Positions 1-8,344 of a stretch of DNA of 21,753 nt are shown in pieces; within the stretch, counting starts at the first letter, position 1, and every line of letters starts with the position of its first letter. The notes under the pieces were generated by a model. It ran no database searches. It saw only the letters and a list, made by a program, of their open reading frames with translations, and was not told the DNA's origin. Both the position numbers and the translations under genes were made by a program. This DNA comes from a virus. Location of the stretch: the IMG/VR virus record IMGVR_UViG_3300009026_000070, positions 1-21,753 of that record; one strand, 5' to 3'.

Positions 1-3000
1 GGCTTCCTTGCCGGCCTTCGCCTTGATGGAATCCAGAACCTCGCGGTTATTGAGCGCCGCCATGGCCTCGCTCGCGAAGGGTGCGTAGGCGATGAAATGT
101 TCCATCTGTTTGTTGTGCGCGATGAAGGTTTGCATCGCGTCGCGGAAATCCGGTTTGGCAACGGCCGTGTTCGACCGGTTCTTGAGCGATCCGGGCGTGA
201 GGCCCGGCCCGATCATCGATCCCGAAACGGGGTCCGCGATTTGTCCGCCGGGTTGCTGGGTGGGGGCGACGGTGATCGGCGCGTAGTTCTTGTGCCGCGG
301 CATGTTCACGCCGTAGAGGTCCGAGAACACCGCGTTGATCCGGTCATACTCGGCGGCGTAGGCCTCGCGGATGTGGGCGCGCACGGCGAGCGCGTCCTTG
401 GAAAGCTGGCGCTCGACCGCCTCGCGGTCTTCCTCGCGCCAGTGCCAATCCGAAATCACGTTGCCCTCGTCGTCGGTGATGCCCTCCATGTGGCGGCGGC
501 CGTCTTCCTGATCCCACATCAGGGTGAACGTGATGGCTTCGAGCTGGGAAAACGTCTGTTTGCGCCCCTTCCAATCGGTCACGGTGATGTTGCGATCCGT
601 GCCGAGATTCCAGCGCAGTGCCTCGCCCTGGTATTTCCCGCCGGCGAGGGATTCGAGCAGGCTTTCCAGCTCGTCATTGGCGCGCTGGATGGCGTCCTCC
701 TTGGCGTTGGAGGCGCGAAGCTCCCAATCCCGCAGCATGGCGGCCGTTTCCGAATTCTCCCCGAACGCGAGGGAAAGCACCTGGTCGAACGAGTAGAGCG
801 AGAGCAGCCATTCTTTCGCGCGGCCGAGTTTGGTGCCGCTGTCCTTGATTTCGCGCTCGATCACCTCCATCCGCTCGCCGGCCTTGCCGGTGGCGATGCG
901 GAGTTTCGCGCGGGCGGCGGCAATCCGCGAGCGGCGGGCGGATGATTTGATCATGGCCTCCATGTAGCCGCCGTAGTATGCCTTGGCGGCGGCTTCCAGA
1001 GCGGCCTCGCGGCGCGCGGCGTCCGCCTTGAGCCAGTTCCCGGCGAGGCGGATCAGATTCGCTTCCATGAGCAGGTGGGCGCGTTGCTCCTCGCTGGTCG
1101 TTTCAAGATCTGCCTGGGCTTCGAGCCCGGCGGCGACAGCCTCGACCTCGTGACCTTCCAGCCCCATGGATTCCTCGACCGCGCGGAACAGGTCGTGGAC
1201 GTTCGCGCCGATCTTGCCGCGCGGCTTGCGCCCGGCCTCATCCCGCTCGGGGCGCGTTTGCTTGAGCAGGTCGCGGAATTCCTGATCGAGCGCGGAGCGC
1301 ATCCACGTCTCAATCGCCGCGTCCGCCTTGGCGATGGTTTCCTTGAGGAAGGCCACTTGCTCCTTCACCCCGGCGATGCGGGCCATCTGCTGGTATCCGC
1401 CGATCCGGCCGCGGATTTCCGGCGGCAGCGGGCGAAGGATGGCGTCTAGGGCGGCGAGCGCGCGGATGACCTCCTGACGCGGCGAGTATTCGGTGGCCTG
1501 CTTCGCGCCCTCGCCCTTCAGCCATTCATTGGTTTCCGCCTTCGCCTGTGCGCGAGCGTTGCGGATCTCTTCCATCGCCTTGCCCATGGCTTCCTTCATC
1601 TTGTCCACCATCGCCTGTTCGGAGCGCAGCGCGTCCCACATGGCGTCCGGCGTGTTCTCGCGGATGAGACCGGCGGCGAAGAGTTCCGCGGCGGCCTGAT
1701 CCGGCATCAGTCGGCCCCCGAAAACCGAGCGGGAAATCCCCTCGCTGCCGTCGTATTCGCCCACGGAGTTCCGCAGGAACATATCCGGGTGCATCTTCAC
1801 CGCCGCCGTGCGGCTCATGAGACGGCCGCGGAGCGGCGAGTGGGGATCGCTCAGGTAGGCGTGCACCGGCTGGCTCTTGATCTTCACCAGTTCGTCATTG
1901 GACAGCACTCCGAAATGGCGCGCGTAGGCCTCGCGTTCGAGCTCGTCGGCGCGCTGGGCCTCGCGCATGGCGGCTTCCTTGAGCAGTGACTTGCGCAGGC
2001 GCTTGGACCCGGCCGTGAGTTCGAGACGCTCGGCATCGAGCTTGAGCCGCGCGAACTCGCGGGAAACCCGCTGGAAAATCTCCGCCCGGCGCCGGGGATT
2101 CTTGACGCGGGAAAGGGCGTCCATCCGCATCAGGTCGAGCCCGCGGGATGGTGCGATGGAGAGGCTTACTTTGCCTTCGCCGCTTTCGTCGCCCGCTCGT
2201 TCTGGATTTCCCTCGCCAGCCGGAGGATTTCCTTCCTCTCCTCTGGGGTGTGCGGATCTCCACTCCCGGCCGAGTTGGTTGAAGCCTTCGGGGTCTTTTT
2301 CGAGGAGGTCATCAAGGGATTGATAGCCTCTTGCAAGCGCCTGGTCAAGCAGCCACTCTGCTTGCGCGCGCATGTCCGCCTTCATGTCGAAGGGTTTGCC
2401 TCGCCCGAGCGAAAACGGAATGTCGTCCGCGGGATCTTCCTCCATCTGGAACACCCGCTGGAACTCGGCGGAGGAAAGCCGGTCGAACTCGGCTTTATCA
2501 TCGGTGCCCATGAGCTTGTGGAGGAAAGCGTCGTAGGATTCCCGGTCGAAGCGGCCCTCTTTCTCCGCCTTGCGCAGCGCGAGCGCGCGGGAAAGCGCGA
2601 GGCCGAAGTGGGCGCGCACCGCGTCGATGAACGCGGAGAATTTTTCGGTCGCTCCCGGGGCGAGACGGGCGATGGCGTTCAGGTTGCGGGTGATGAATCC
2701 GGAGGGAGTCTTGACGGCCCCGGCGCGCCTGGCAGGCGTGCGGCGGGTTTTGCCGCCCTCGCGGGTGCGCAGGATTTCCGCCTCCATGACCTCCGAGATG
2801 GCTTCGTCGATGAGTTCCTCGGAAATCCGGTCATCCGTGAGGTTTTCCGGGATGAAGCGCAGCGCCTCGCCGTTCCTCGTCCGCTTGCCGGCCATGACCT
2901 GATCGAGCGCGCGGAGGAAGGCGATTTCGTCGGCGCGCGTGATGCGCCCGGCGGCGCGGGCCTCGCGGCGCTTGCCGTGCGTGAATTCGTGGAACACCGT

Positions 3001-5322
3001 GAGCACGGAACCGCCCTGATAGATGCGGTTCACCGTGTGGCGGAGGTTCTCGCGGAGTTCGGTTTCCGAGCGTCCGAGAATGGCGTAGGCCATCGATCCG
3101 TCCCCGCCGGCGGCCTGTTCGCGAAGGGCGACCTGGGCGGCGTAGCGGGCGGCTGATTGCGGGTTCTCGGCCTCCATCAAGGCCATGTCCATCACCTTGC
3201 CGAGTTCCAGCCGGGTGGTGGTGTTCGGATCGGCATCGGCGAGGAAATCCGCGCTTTCCAGCATGGTGGCCATGTAGGCGACGGCATCGCCGCGCATGTC
3301 AGCGAGGAAATCGGAATGAGATTGGGCGATGCGCCATGCCCCGGCCAGGTCCGGCGAGGTGCCGACCTCCTCGCCGGTTTCCGGGTCCACGACGGACCAT
3401 CCATCAGCGGAGCGCACCATTTCCGGCAGCGCGCCGGAGGCGCGGAGCGATTCCATGGCGGCTTGCTGGGTCTTGAGTTCCTCCACGGCGGCCCGCGCGG
3501 TTTCCGATTGGGGATCGAGGTTGGAAACGAGCGTTTCGACGGCCTGCGTCTGTTCGGCGAAGGTTTTCGCCATGCGGACGTTGGAAACCGCCTCGGGACT
3601 GGCCCCGAGAGCGAGGAGTTGCCGGTCACTGGCCGCGCTGATCTCGGCGATGCGTCGCTGATCGTTCACCACGCCGACACCGGCCCCGAAGATCGCGAGC
3701 GGCAGCATGGTGACCGCGAGAGACGCGCTGTCCTTCCAGAATCCATCCAGCACGCCGTTTTTGCCGTTGCTCCACGTCACGTCCGGGATGTCGGATTCGA
3801 GCGCGTGGGCGATGTCCTGCACGAAGGACGGAACGATGTCCTGAGCTTTTTCCAGCGCCGTCTCTTCCGCCGTGCCGACCAGCCCGCGAATCGCGAACTG
3901 TCCGGCGCGGCCCGGGACCTTGGCCGTGGTTTTCTGGACGAGGCTTTCCAGCATCGGCAGCTTGCCGCGGATGGCCTTGAGTTGGAGGCGCTCCATCAGC
4001 ACTTGCGGAACCGCGGCGACGGGCGCGAGCGTGCGGGCGTTGGTGGCCGCGGTGTCGTAGTCCATGCCGGCGGCTTCGAACTCGCGGCGGTATTGCTGGT
4101 AGGCGGCCTCGTGGCTGGACGCGTAGAAAGCGGCCATGCCGAATCCCGGTATTGCTGCCGTCGCGCTGGTGACGACGGCTCCGGGAATCCCGTAGGCCCC
4201 GACCTCGAGCGTTCGCATTGAAAACACCGAATCAGAGTCCGGCGCGAGGTATTTCACCGGATCGAAGGTGGATTCCTGAACGTGGCGCACGTCCGCGATG
4301 AAATCCATCTCCCTGCGGGTGGCCTCGTCCTGGGCGGCGTTGGTTTCTCGATCCTGCAAACGCCGCTGGATTTGGGAAGGCACAAGATCCGGCATCCCGC
4401 CGCCGGCGATGTCGTGGCGGATGTCGGAAAACGCCTCGGTGTTCGTTTGAACGAATCCGAGAGCGTCGCGGCCGAACGCGGAGATATCGCGCCCGCTTTG
4501 CTTGCCGACGTTCGACCAGAAAGACGGCTGTTGCTCCGGGGCGAGCATCCCGGCCCGCAGGCGCAGGGCGGCGAGAAAACGCATGCGGGTTTCCGCGTCC
4601 GGCATGGCGTCGTAGGCATCACGCGCGGCGCTTCCCACGTCGCCCTCCGTTTCGAACGCGTTCCAGACGGCATCCAGTTGAGGGCGGAATTCCTCCATTC
4701 CCGCCGCGGCGGCCATCCGCGTGCGGTGGAACGCCTCGAAATACTCCGCCTCGCGCTCGGGATCGTAGCCCATGTGCGATTTCAGGGATTCCCGGACCTT
4801 GGCGAATCCTCCGGATTGTCCGGCGGGCATCAGGGCATCATCCAAGGCGGCGGCGCTGATCCGGCCGCGGATGTCCTTTTCGTCCTTGCGGCGGGTGGCG
4901 GCCTTGACGAGCTCGCCGTGGAAAGCGTCGTCATCCTCCGCGCCGCGTCCTTCGAAGCGCTGTGCTGCGACACGGCGGCGCATCAGCTCGTGACCGTCCG
5001 CCCCCATGGGCAGCGGCTTGCCGCCGTTCTCGTGGCGGAGGTAGCCGGCGACGAGAACCCGCCGCCTGGCTTTCTCCGGATCGTCCGCGAACTGCGGGTT
5101 GAAGGGATTCTTTTTGAAAAACGACTCGGGATCGAGGATGGCTGCGTCGAGTTTCTCAATCTGCCGGGCGCGGCGCTCGCGCTCTTCCTGGGATTGATCT
5201 TCCTGCACGCGCATCCACGGCGAGGCGAAGGTGGACGACATGCCGGCGTCCATGGGAGGATCGCCCGCGGGAATGTCGAGGGAGCCCGGGGCCTTGGGGT
5301 CGATTTGGGAAAGCGTGATCAT
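1..5322 (-). CDS. Giant gp16-like ejection / large polyvalent protein with HEFTH metalloprotease motif (C-terminus outside window)
   Basis: An uninterrupted frame of 1774 codons runs from the ATG at 5322 to the window edge with no stop, so the C-terminus is missing. The start overlaps the stop of the gp15-like gene (ATGA, 5319-5322). Residues 1-370 are charged and helical. Hydrophobic segments at about 373-400 and 533-553 could be membrane-inserting. H778-E-F-T-H782 fits the zincin HExxH signature, with glutamates at 835-844 as possible third ligands. Residues 1020-1050 are a Gly/Glu/Pro linker, followed by long charged helices and a tail with an NYAPI segment. Position after the gp14- and gp15-like genes is that of T7 gp16, the giant internal protein ejected into the host. 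Size and protease motif recall phage large polyvalent proteins. No lysozyme or transglycosylase motif was seen in the visible part. Protease activity and ejection are inferred. Confidence 0.85.
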   Translation of the reverse strand, partial: MITLSQIDPKAPGSLDIPAGDPPMDAGMSSTFASPWMRVQEDQSQEERERRARQIEKLDAAILDPESFFKKNPFNPQFADDPEKARRRVLVAGYLRHENGGKPLPMGADGHELMRRRVAAQRFEGRGAEDDDAFHGELVKAATRRKDEKDIRGRISAAALDDALMPAGQSGGFAKVRESLKSHMGYDPEREAEYFEAFHRTRMAAAAGMEEFRPQLDAVWNAFETEGDVGSAARDAYDAMPDAETRMRFLAALRLRAGMLAPEQQPSFWSNVGKQSGRDISAFGRDALGFVQTNTEAFSDIRHDIAGGGMPDLVPSQIQRRLQDRETNAAQDEATRREMDFIADVRHVQESTFDPVKYLAPDSDSVFSMRTLEVGAYGIPGAVVTSATAAIPGFGMAAFYASSHEAAYQQYRREFEAAGMDYDTAATNARTLAPVAAVPQVLMERLQLKAIRGKLPMLESLVQKTTAKVPGRAGQFAIRGLVGTAEETALEKAQDIVPSFVQDIAHALESDIPDVTWSNGKNGVLDGFWKDSASLAVTMLPLAIFGAGVGVVNDQRRIAEISAASDRQLLALGASPEAVSNVRMAKTFAEQTQAVETLVSNLDPQSETARAAVEELKTQQAAMESLRASGALPEMVRSADGWSVVDPETGEEVGTSPDLAGAWRIAQSHSDFLADMRGDAVAYMATMLESADFLADADPNTTTRLELGKVMDMALMEAENPQSAARYAAQVALREQAAGGDGSMAYAILGRSETELRENLRHTVNRIYQGGSVLTVFHEFTHGKRREARAAGRITRADEIAFLRALDQVMAGKRTRNGEALRFIPENLTDDRISEELIDEAISEVMEAEILRTREGGKTRRTPARRAGAVKTPSGFITRNLNAIARLAPGATEKFSAFIDAVRAHFGLALSRALALRKAEKEGRFDRESYDAFLHKLMGTDDKAEFDRLSSAEFQRVFQMEEDPADDIPFSLGRGKPFDMKADMRAQAEWLLDQALARGYQSLDDLLEKDPEGFNQLGREWRSAHPRGEEGNPPAGEGNPERAGDESGEGKVSLSIAPSRGLDLMRMDALSRVKNPRRRAEIFQRVSREFARLKLDAERLELTAGSKRLRKSLLKEAAMREAQRADELEREAYARHFGVLSNDELVKIKSQPVHAYLSDPHSPLRGRLMSRTAAVKMHPDMFLRNSVGEYDGSEGISRSVFGGRLMPDQAAAELFAAGLIRENTPDAMWDALRSEQAMVDKMKEAMGKAMEEIRNARAQAKAETNEWLKGEGAKQATEYSPRQEVIRALAALDAILRPLPPEIRGRIGGYQQMARIAGVKEQVAFLKETIAKADAAIETWMRSALDQEFRDLLKQTRPERDEAGRKPRGKIGANVHDLFRAVEESMGLEGHEVEAVAAGLEAQADLETTSEEQRAHLLMEANLIRLAGNWLKADAARREAALEAAAKAYYGGYMEAMIKSSARRSRIAAARAKLRIATGKAGERMEVIEREIKDSGTKLGRAKEWLLSLYSFDQVLSLAFGENSETAAMLRDWELRASNAKEDAIQRANDELESLLESLAGGKYQGEALRWNLGTDRNITVTDWKGRKQTFSQLEAITFTLMWDQEDGRRHMEGITDDEGNVISDWHWREEDREAVERQLSKDALAVRAHIREAYAAEYDRINAVFSDLYGVNMPRHKNYAPITVAPTQQPGGQIADPVSGSMIGPGLTPGSLKNRSNTAVAKPDFRDAMQTFIAHNKQMEHFIAYAPFASEAMAALNNREVLDSIKAKAGKEA
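2166..2312 (-). CDS. Possible overprinted 48-residue ORF inside the giant gene
   Basis: A second minus-strand frame with ATG at 2312 and TAA at 2166-2168 reads a well-formed Lys/Glu-rich helical peptide (PEERKEILRLAREI at its centre, ending in KAAKAK). Its third positions are mostly G or C, while the giant-gene frame here uses unusually many AGA, GGA, GAA, AAT and CCT codons in a low-complexity linker. No ribosome binding site is evident. It may be chance, a nested gene, or trace of a frameshift or domain junction. Confidence is low. Confidence 0.2.
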   Translation of the reverse strand: MTSSKKTPKASTNSAGSGDPHTPEERKEILRLAREIQNERATKAAKAK

Positions 5323-7013
5323 TTCTCGGGAAGCAGGGAAGCGGATGCGCCGCCGAAGTCGGCCGGCAGGTTGGGAACGGTCGGATCGGAAGATTCGGGC
5401 GTGTCGAACTCATCGCCGAACCATTCGGATTCCCCGATGGTGTCGAGGAAGGCGGCGCTTTCCGCATCGCCGAGACGGCGCATCAGCTCCGCTTCCACGT
5501 CGCCGTCCGGGTGGTCGCGCTGCCACTCGATCAAGCCGCGCTCGATCTCGCCCTTGCGTTGGAGAGCCTTCCACGAATCGCGGAACTCCGCCGATTTCTC
5601 TTCCGGCGTCTTGGCCACGCGGTCACGCCGCTCGACCAGCGCGCGGGCGGCCCGGCGCGTGTAGTCGTCGGACTTGTCCGCCTTGGCGTCCCGCGCGGGA
5701 TAGAGCTCCCGGAACTTGGCGAGGCGTTTTTCGTTGGAAATCTCCGGGTCCATGATGGCGTCGGCCTGATCGGCGGAAAACCCGAGAGACTGGAGCTTGG
5801 CACCGTCCTGCAAAAACTGGTCGGCCACCACATCGGACGTGGATTGCTCGGGGGATGATCCAACAGGGCCGAAATACCCCTGCTTGAACGCGGTGTTCAG
5901 CATCGTGCGGGCGCGGCGCATGGGCCCGGGATCGGATTCCTCCCCGGCGATCTTCTTCGCCAGTTCCGCGGCCAGATGGTTTTTCGTGGGACCCGGGCTG
6001 ATGTCCGCCAGGCGCGTTTCAATCGCCACGCGGGCGTTGATGTCGTTCGGGTCGAGAGAATCGATGGAAGCGGAAACCGCCCCGATGATGCGCGCCTGAT
6101 ACGGCGGCGTCGCGACCATCCGGCGGCGGTTCTCATCTCCGGATTTTTCCATGGACTGCTTGAGCGCGGAAACCGCGGCGGCCCCGAGCTCGTCCTGGAA
6201 TTCATCGAGCTGATCCGGCCGCAGGATCTTGCCGGCGGCGATGCCGTCGCGGATGGAGTCGAGGATTTCCCCTTGCTCGCGGGCGAGGCGCTGGCGGTGG
6301 TGGTCCCGCTTGCGGGCGTATTCGGCCGGGTCCGCGCCTTCCGGCGCTTCCGCGGACTCGTATTTCCCGCGGGTGGCGAAGGGGTCCTCGTCAATCTCCG
6401 CGAGATCCGCCTTGAACGCCTGCTCGCGCTGCCAGTCCTTTTCCTCGGTGTCGAGGCGCTGGATGTCGGCGTCGGTTTCCTCCGGCAGGAACGCGGAGCC
6501 ACGGCCGCTTTCCAGCGTGGTGCGGGCGGATTGGTAGTCGCCGGCCGCCTTGTAGGCTTCCGCGGAGTTGGTGATGCGCTGGCGGGCGCGGGCACGGGCC
6601 TGCTTGAGCCCGTCGAGACGGGTCCTGTGCAGGCTGTTGGATTCCCAGCCGGAAAGCGTGGCGTCGAGCTCCGTCTTCATGAACGGGCTCATTTTTTCCG
6701 CGGCGAGTTTTTCACGCACCGCGCCCACGCGCTGCCGCATGTCTTCCTCCCACGCGGATTCGTCCGGGTTCTGGATACGGAAAGCCTCGTGTTCGGAAAA
6801 CGCGTTCTGCATGAGCAGCGAGGCGTAGGCCTTCACGCCGGCATCGCGGGCGCGGGTCAGTTGCTCGTGGTAGTCGCCGAGATCGTCGCCCACCTGGGAA
6901 ACGGACGCGCCGACTTTCTCCACGGCCTTGCCCGCGGCCATCGCGGCACCAAGCGAGGGGGCGGCGGCGGAGGCTTGGCCGCGGACGGGATCGAAATCGG
7001 GAATGATGGGCAT
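5319..7013 (-). CDS. Internal virion (ejection) protein, gp15-like position
   Basis: The 564-residue protein is soluble, highly charged and almost wholly helical, with no signal peptide or membrane segment. Residues 1-40 are Ala/Gly-rich and the rest is long Glu/Arg/Asp-rich helix. It lies 4 bases after the gp14-like gene and overlaps the giant ejection-protein gene by ATGA. This order (short membrane-segment protein, then 500-750 residue helical protein, then giant protein) matches T7 gp14-gp15-gp16, the internal core proteins ejected with the DNA. No sequence motif confirms the identity, so the assignment is by position and composition. The start ATG at 7013 follows an SD-less gaaccc leader. 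Confidence 0.8.
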   Translation of the reverse strand: MPIIPDFDPVRGQASAAAPSLGAAMAAGKAVEKVGASVSQVGDDLGDYHEQLTRARDAGVKAYASLLMQNAFSEHEAFRIQNPDESAWEEDMRQRVGAVREKLAAEKMSPFMKTELDATLSGWESNSLHRTRLDGLKQARARARQRITNSAEAYKAAGDYQSARTTLESGRGSAFLPEETDADIQRLDTEEKDWQREQAFKADLAEIDEDPFATRGKYESAEAPEGADPAEYARKRDHHRQRLAREQGEILDSIRDGIAAGKILRPDQLDEFQDELGAAAVSALKQSMEKSGDENRRRMVATPPYQARIIGAVSASIDSLDPNDINARVAIETRLADISPGPTKNHLAAELAKKIAGEESDPGPMRRARTMLNTAFKQGYFGPVGSSPEQSTSDVVADQFLQDGAKLQSLGFSADQADAIMDPEISNEKRLAKFRELYPARDAKADKSDDYTRRAARALVERRDRVAKTPEEKSAEFRDSWKALQRKGEIERGLIEWQRDHPDGDVEAELMRRLGDAESAAFLDTIGESEWFGDEFDTPESSDPTVPNLPADFGGASASLLPEK

Positions 7014-7017
7014 GGGT

Positions 7018-7491
7018 TCAGCGGGTGGATGCGTAGGACGTGGCGGTTTGCGAGGCGCTGGAAAGGAGCGTTCCGTAGGAGGCGACGCGGGTAGCTCGGG
7101 CGAGAGCTCGGGCCTCCCACGCGGACACCGCGCCTTCGTTGCGCATGTTGGAGGCGGCCAGATTTCCCTCTCGGGCGCTGTCCTGAATGGCGAGTTCCAT
7201 GTTGCCTGCCGTTTCGGCGAAAACGTCCATCGATGAATCGCTCATGACCACGCCGCCGGCGTTCATTTGCGAGCGCAGGCGGGCGAGGCGGCGGCGCTTG
7301 TTGAGGCGCTCGCGGCGGATGTTCTCGGCGTTCTGCAGCTCCTCATTGCGGGCGGCGGCGTTTGCCGCGGCCTGTTGGGCGCGCCCTTGTTCTTCGGCAG
7401 CCTCGGCGGCCTGCTTGCTTCCCATGTAGGAAACCCCGGCCCCGATGGCGGAAACCACCACCGACGCGATGCCGACATACATCATGCTCAT
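7018..7491 (-). CDS. Internal virion protein, gp14-like
   Basis: This 157-residue protein has one N-terminal hydrophobic segment (about residues 4-23, ending GAGVSYMG) followed by an Ala/Glu/Arg-rich coiled-coil-like helix and a Ser/Ala/Thr-rich tail. That architecture is typical of gp14-like ejection proteins of T7-like phages, which form an outer-membrane channel during DNA ejection. The start at 7491 was chosen because its ATG overlaps the cupin-gene stop as ATGA; an alternative 13 codons upstream would lie inside that gene. It precedes the gp15-like gene by 4 bases. Role is inferred from architecture and position. Confidence 0.78.
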   Translation of the reverse strand: MSMMYVGIASVVVSAIGAGVSYMGSKQAAEAAEEQGRAQQAAANAAARNEELQNAENIRRERLNKRRRLARLRSQMNAGGVVMSDSSMDVFAETAGNMELAIQDSAREGNLAASNMRNEGAVSAWEARALARATRVASYGTLLSSASQTATSYASTR

Positions 7492-7949
7492 GATTCGATT
7501 TTTGGGGGTTGGTGGTTGTATTCCCGCCATGCCTCAAGCCGAGGATCGTTCGAGGCAAGCAGCGGGTTGAAATGCGGTGCCAGAATCGCCTCGCCGATCT
7601 TCTCCACGTCGGTTTCCTCCGTGACGTGGAAGGTCGTCCAAACGGTGTCCTCGATGGCGAGGATTCCGCGCCGCGTGCCGGGCTTGGTGATGCCGGTATG
7701 CGGGGCCTGGTAGATCACCGCTCCCTCGGTTTCCGAATAGACCTCGACCTTTCCCTTGGAAATCACGAAGGGGTGTTCCAGCCGGTGTTCCATGCTGGTG
7801 AGGAGCGTTCCGGCCGGAATGTGGATCTCGCGGATGTAGAGGCCGGGCGTGAACCGGTGCACCACCGGGCACTCCGCGCGCGGCTTGTCAGAAGCGACGA
7901 TAGCCGCCTCGAGCTCGTCGATTCCGACCGGATTGGATAGATCGAACAT
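7488..7949 (-). CDS. Cupin-like phage protein
   Basis: The 153-residue protein has the look of a single cupin barrel: a strand motif IPAGTLL (44-50), then H55-x3-H59, a turn ISKGKVEVY (63-71), and a second strand set around TKPGTRRG (88-95) and WTTFHV (104-109). The histidines could bind metal, but the classical HxH...E pattern is changed, so enzyme activity is uncertain. Cupin-like proteins of unknown function occur in some podovirus tail/ejection gene blocks. The start at 7949 lies 2 bases after the gp13-like stop; the longer frame upstream has Arg/Pro-rich shadow composition. It could be a virion accessory protein or an enzyme. Fold confidence is moderate, function unknown. Confidence 0.75.
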   Translation of the reverse strand: MFDLSNPVGIDELEAAIVASDKPRAECPVVHRFTPGLYIREIHIPAGTLLTSMEHRLEHPFVISKGKVEVYSETEGAVIYQAPHTGITKPGTRRGILAIEDTVWTTFHVTEETDVEKIGEAILAPHFNPLLASNDPRLEAWREYNHQPPKIES

Positions 7950-7951
7950 GG

Positions 7952-8344
7952 TCAGAGGGTTTTCGCGAGGTGGATGGCGTTGGGCTCGGCGAGGTGGAAT
8001 CCGCAGGCGACGGCTTCGAGGCGCATGGATTCCCGGGTGACGGAGGCGAACAGGATGCCGCGGCCGGTAGATCTGGCGTGATCTTCCAGCGCGGAGAGGA
8101 TCAGCCGGCAGGCGAGACGCGCGGCGGAGAGTTGCAGACCCGGGCGGGAAACCAGCCAGTCGATGATGGCGACATCGCATCCCGCGGGCTCATAGAGAAA
8201 CGCGGCGGCGGCGGGTCCATGCTCATCCACGGCGACGCGGCCGACCGGAGGAAGGATGCCCTCGGTCATGGTTCCATGATCGCGGGCGGCCCACCATGAT
8301 TGGATGGCCGGGAGGTGTCGGGCTTGGAAAGGTTCAACCAGCAT
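7952..8344 (-). CDS. GNAT-fold protein, T7 gp13-like
   Basis: The 130-residue protein resembles the phage GNAT-like group that includes the T7 gp13 family: an N-terminal helix with SWWAARDHG, strands around GRVAVDEHGPAAAAFLY, a central IIDWLVSRPG, a long helix after LSAARLACRLIL, and a C-terminal strand pair containing CGFHLAEPN. A canonical acetyl-CoA loop (Q/RxxGxG/A) is not evident, so catalysis is doubtful. In T7, gp13 is needed for virion morphogenesis and sits just after the tail tubular gene, as here. The start at 8344 gives an 11-base overlap with the tail tubular B gene; an ATG two codons earlier (8350) is possible. A longer upstream extension was rejected as a shadow of that gene. 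Confidence 0.72.
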   Translation of the reverse strand: MLVEPFQARHLPAIQSWWAARDHGTMTEGILPPVGRVAVDEHGPAAAAFLYEPAGCDVAIIDWLVSRPGLQLSAARLACRLILSALEDHARSTGRGILFASVTRESMRLEAVACGFHLAEPNAIHLAKTL

